This document shows, piece after piece, positions 61,539-64,000 of a stretch of DNA of 64,000 bases. Source of the stretch: Stenotrophomonas sp. HITSZ_GD. GTDB lineage: Bacteria > Pseudomonadota > Gammaproteobacteria > Xanthomonadales > Xanthomonadaceae. The stretch covers positions 1-64,000 of the forward strand of contig NZ_JARQXB010000011.1 of the NCBI RefSeq assembly GCF_029543105.1, in the 5' to 3' direction. Position 1 is the first letter of the stretch, and each line of letters begins with the position of its first letter. A model generated the notes under the pieces. The model was given only the letters and a program-made list of their open reading frames with translations. It searched no databases and was not told the origin of the DNA. The position numbers and the translations under genes were made by a program.

Positions 61539-64000
61539 TCAATCCGTGGCGGACAACCACACTGCCACCGGGCTACGTGCAAGCAGCGTCGAGAGCGCGA
61601 CGCGGCGGCCGCGCTGCACGACATCGCGCTGTTCCAGCACGTCGCGATAACGCCCCGGCGCGCACGGCAATGCCGCCTGCCCCCAGGTGCGCGGCGGCAG
61701 TGCCAGCCCGTGCGCGGCCTCATCCGCACCCAGGCGCGCGACGGCCACCAGCAACTGGCGCTCGCCGTCGTCGCGCAGGAACGCCAGGACGCGTTCGCCC
61801 GCGCCGGACAGCGGCTGGTAGCGGCCGCGGGCGAACAGGTCGGGATATTCGGCGCGCACGCGCAGCAGCCGTGCGATCAGCTGCGCTTTCACCGCTCCAT
61901 CGGCCCAGTCGTGCAGCAACGTCGGCCAGTCGCGCGGATCGTCGAGCCAGCGCTGGCGCTGCGGGTAGTCCACCGGGCGCCGGTTGTCCGGGTCCACCAG
62001 CGAAAGATCCCAGCCCTCGGTGCCCTGGTAGAGATCGGGCACGCCGGGCACGGTCAGGCGCAGGCAGGCCTGGGCCAGGCCGTTGCGTGCGCCGGGCACG
62101 GCGATGCGGCGTGCCGCGCGGCACAGCGCGCGGCGCAGCGGCAGGCCGGCGCGCGAGCACAGCGTGGCGTCGATGAAGGCCTGCACGCGGTCCTCGTAAT
62201 CGGCCTGCGGATCGAGCCAGCTGCTACGCAGCTTGGCCTCGCGCAACGCCTTGCACTGCCACTGCCACAGGCGCGTGGCGTAATCGCGCAGGCCATCGTG
62301 ATCGTCCACGCCCAGTGCCAGCGGCCACGCGCCGACGATCATCTGCCACAGCATCGCCGCGTCGCCCGGGTCGGGCATCGCGGCCGGCAGGTCGCCGGCG
62401 ATCGCGTCGAAGCCGCGCACCTGCTCGCGCCACCATGTCGGCCATTCGGACAGCACCGCCAGCCGCGCGCGCACGTCCTCGCCGCGCTTGTGGTCGTGGG
62501 TGGCGGTGGCGAGCAGCGCGCGCGGATAGCTGCGCGCACGCTGGCGGCAGGTCTCGTGGAACTGCGCGGTGGTCAGCGCGAAATGATCCGGCTCGCTGCC
62601 CACCTCGTTGCGCGAGAGCAGCACGCCGTGGCGGTAGAAGGCGGTGTCTTCCACCGCCTTGGCGTTGAGCGGCGCGGAGAGTTGCTCGAAGCGGCGGCGC
62701 AGGATGCGGCGCAAGGCCACCTGGCTGCGGCCGGCATCGCGGTCTTCGCCCAGCCAGCGCGCCAGCGCTTCCAGCGCCGCCACGCTGGCCTGCGGCTGGC
62801 CTACCCGCGCACGCGCCAACGCGCCGGCGAGGTGGGCCCGGCCGGCCGCATCCAGCCCGTCGGCGCCGGCGTAGCTGCGGTACACTGGGTACTCGCGCAA
62901 CAGGCAGGCCAGCGCGCGCGCCAGCATCTGCGGGCTGAACTCGCGCGTGGCCGGGTCCAGCCGTGCCAAGGCCATCTGCGCGCGCACCGTGCGGATGAAC
63001 TCCGCCTGCAGCGGCCCGCGCAGGATCTCCTCGCGTGCCTGCCGCTGTTCCTGGCCAAAATCGCCACTGCGCCCGCTCTCGGCACGCCACAGCTGGCGCA
63101 GCGGTGTGCGCCCGCCGCGCGCGTGCAGCACGCCGCTCACCTGGTCCATGAAGTCGTAGCCGGTGGTGCCGTCGCAGGCCCAATCCGGCGGCAGGGTCTC
63201 GCCCGGCGCCAGGATCTTCTCCACGTACAAGGCCAGCGCGCCCGGAGCCAGGCCACGGCGGCGCCCGGCCTGGTCCAGCCGCGCGCGCAGCTTGCGCAGG
63301 TAGCCGGCCGGATCGGCCAGGCCGTCGATGTGGTCGATCCGCACGCCATCCACATGCCCTTCGGCCACCAGCCGCAGCGGCAACGCATGCACGGCGTCGA
63401 ACACCGCCGGCAGTTCCACCCGCAACCCCGCCAGCGAGGTGATGTCGAAGAAGCGGCGGTAATTGATCATGTCGTTGCCCACGCGCCACCACGCGAGTCG
63501 ATAAGGCTGGCGATCGATCAGCCGCTGCAGGCGCGGATCGCCTTCGCGCGCCTGCGCATTGAGTTCGGCCACCCAGGCGCGCAGCGCCGCCGGCGAGAGC
63601 GATGGCAAGGTCTGCGGGCGCAGCGGATAAGGCTGGTCGTGATGGCGCAGCTGCACCTGCCCTTCCGGGTCGAACTCCAGCTGCAGCAATCCCTCGGCCA
63701 CGGCCTGCGCGCATGGCCGGTCGAGCACCGGCAACCACAGCTGGCCGTCATGTCCGGGCGCGCGCCAGTCGATATCGAACCAGCCGGCGTGGCGACTGCG
63801 CCGGCCGTGGCGCAGCACGTCCCACCACCAGGCGTTGCCGGGATGGGTGGCGAGGTGGTTGGGCACCAGATCCAGGATCAGGCCGATGCCCAGCGCGCGG
63901 GCGCGATGCGAGAGCGCGAGGAATGCGTCCTCGCCGCCGAGCTCGGGATTGATGCGGGTCGGGTCGATGCCGTCGTAGCCATGGGGGGAGCCGGGCACGG
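61539..64000 (-). CDS. treY: Maltooligosyl trehalose synthase (partial, N-terminus beyond the window)
   Basis: GH13 enzyme that converts the reducing end of maltodextrins to trehalosyl units, working with TreZ. The 820 residues present begin inside the barrel: GSPHGYDGIDPTRINPELGG, ILDLVPNHLA, the nucleophile in GHVDGVRIDHIDGLADP, the acid in YVEKILAPGETLP, FMDQVSGVLHA, NEVGSEPDHFALTTAQFH, and ATATHDHKRGEDVRARL, followed by GVPDLYQGTEGWDLSLVDPDNRRPVDY near the end. The missing part is probably 30-60 residues. First identifiable gene of the treY-DUF2934-glgX cluster. Confidence 0.94.
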   Translation of the reverse strand, partial: VPGSPHGYDGIDPTRINPELGGEDAFLALSHRARALGIGLILDLVPNHLATHPGNAWWWDVLRHGRRSRHAGWFDIDWRAPGHDGQLWLPVLDRPCAQAVAEGLLQLEFDPEGQVQLRHHDQPYPLRPQTLPSLSPAALRAWVAELNAQAREGDPRLQRLIDRQPYRLAWWRVGNDMINYRRFFDITSLAGLRVELPAVFDAVHALPLRLVAEGHVDGVRIDHIDGLADPAGYLRKLRARLDQAGRRRGLAPGALALYVEKILAPGETLPPDWACDGTTGYDFMDQVSGVLHARGGRTPLRQLWRAESGRSGDFGQEQRQAREEILRGPLQAEFIRTVRAQMALARLDPATREFSPQMLARALACLLREYPVYRSYAGADGLDAAGRAHLAGALARARVGQPQASVAALEALARWLGEDRDAGRSQVALRRILRRRFEQLSAPLNAKAVEDTAFYRHGVLLSRNEVGSEPDHFALTTAQFHETCRQRARSYPRALLATATHDHKRGEDVRARLAVLSEWPTWWREQVRGFDAIAGDLPAAMPDPGDAAMLWQMIVGAWPLALGVDDHDGLRDYATRLWQWQCKALREAKLRSSWLDPQADYEDRVQAFIDATLCSRAGLPLRRALCRAARRIAVPGARNGLAQACLRLTVPGVPDLYQGTEGWDLSLVDPDNRRPVDYPQRQRWLDDPRDWPTLLHDWADGAVKAQLIARLLRVRAEYPDLFARGRYQPLSGAGERVLAFLRDDGERQLLVAVARLGADEAAHGLALPPRTWGQAALPCAPGRYRDVLEQRDVVQRGRRVALSTLLARSPVAVWLSATD

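Noticed and set aside
58465-61650. A 1061-codon plus-strand frame opposite the GST and glgX genes
   Set aside because: Antisense shadow; the minus strand carries complete catalytic motifs of known enzymes throughout.

Overview
The window is very GC-rich and looks like a chromosomal segment from a member of the Xanthomonadaceae (Xanthomonas/Stenotrophomonas/Pseudoxanthomonas/Luteimonas group). This rests on protein and context recognition: a Clp-type CRP protein divergent from a Gammaproteobacterial-type speD, a short Xanthomonas-like tryptophan 2,3-dioxygenase, a XylR-type xyl box, and xanthomonad-style palindromic repeats with arms such as GTAGGAGCGGCTTCAG. Genus cannot be fixed from the sequence alone. 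Most of the window is ordinary, tightly packed core genome, with many one- or four-base stop/start overlaps.

Layout: (1) 1-4742, low-complexity and palindromic repeats, then a minus-strand xylose operon (xylulokinase, xylose isomerase, sugar/H+ symporter) behind a perfect xyl-box palindrome. (2) 5019-12278, a TonB-dependent receptor, the remains of a small membrane-protein gene, and an RND pump with its adaptor. (3) 12746-18721, a DUF3228 gene and a six-gene stressosome-like signalling operon: RsbR, RsbS and RsbT homologues, a fused ATPase/SpoIIE phosphatase, a histidine kinase, and a hybrid kinase with receivers at both ends. (4) 18967-23855, tRNA-Gln(CUG), rplM-rpsI, coq7, a guanidinium exporter behind a guanidine-II riboswitch, speD and clp. 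(5) 23139-29690, a trp operon (trpE, trpG, trpD, trpC) that also carries a threonine aldolase, a SIMPL-domain protein and a HAD phosphatase.

(6) 29859-36306, a lipid kinase, a GNAT acetyltransferase, rpe, a J-domain protein, purC, a Mpo1-like protein, an NAD-dependent epimerase-like protein and a double universal stress protein. (7) 36418-42310, a complete Mrp Na+/H+ antiporter operon (AB fusion, C, D, E, F, G), facing a CaCA exchanger. (8) 43324-54905, an amino-acid and peptide catabolism block: hmgA and hppD divergent from a MarR regulator, a POT peptide transporter, tryptophan 2,3-dioxygenase, and a divergent 2-oxoacid dehydrogenase operon (E1alpha, E1beta, an SH3 protein, E2). (9) 54972-64000, a YdhS-like flavoprotein, an SDR, an OsmC protein, an NAD-binding protein, a GST, and the trehalose/glycogen genes glgX, a DUF2934 gene and treY (cut by the window end).

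The most notable signals are the stressosome-to-two-component operon with no recognisable DNA-binding output; the two ACGG-loop hairpins merging into a terminator ahead of the guanidinium exporter; a 14-bp palindrome filling the 17-bp spacer of the hppD promoter, with a near-copy ahead of the 2-oxoacid dehydrogenase operon; and an E2 acyltransferase whose usual HRxxDG motif reads HRAATG.
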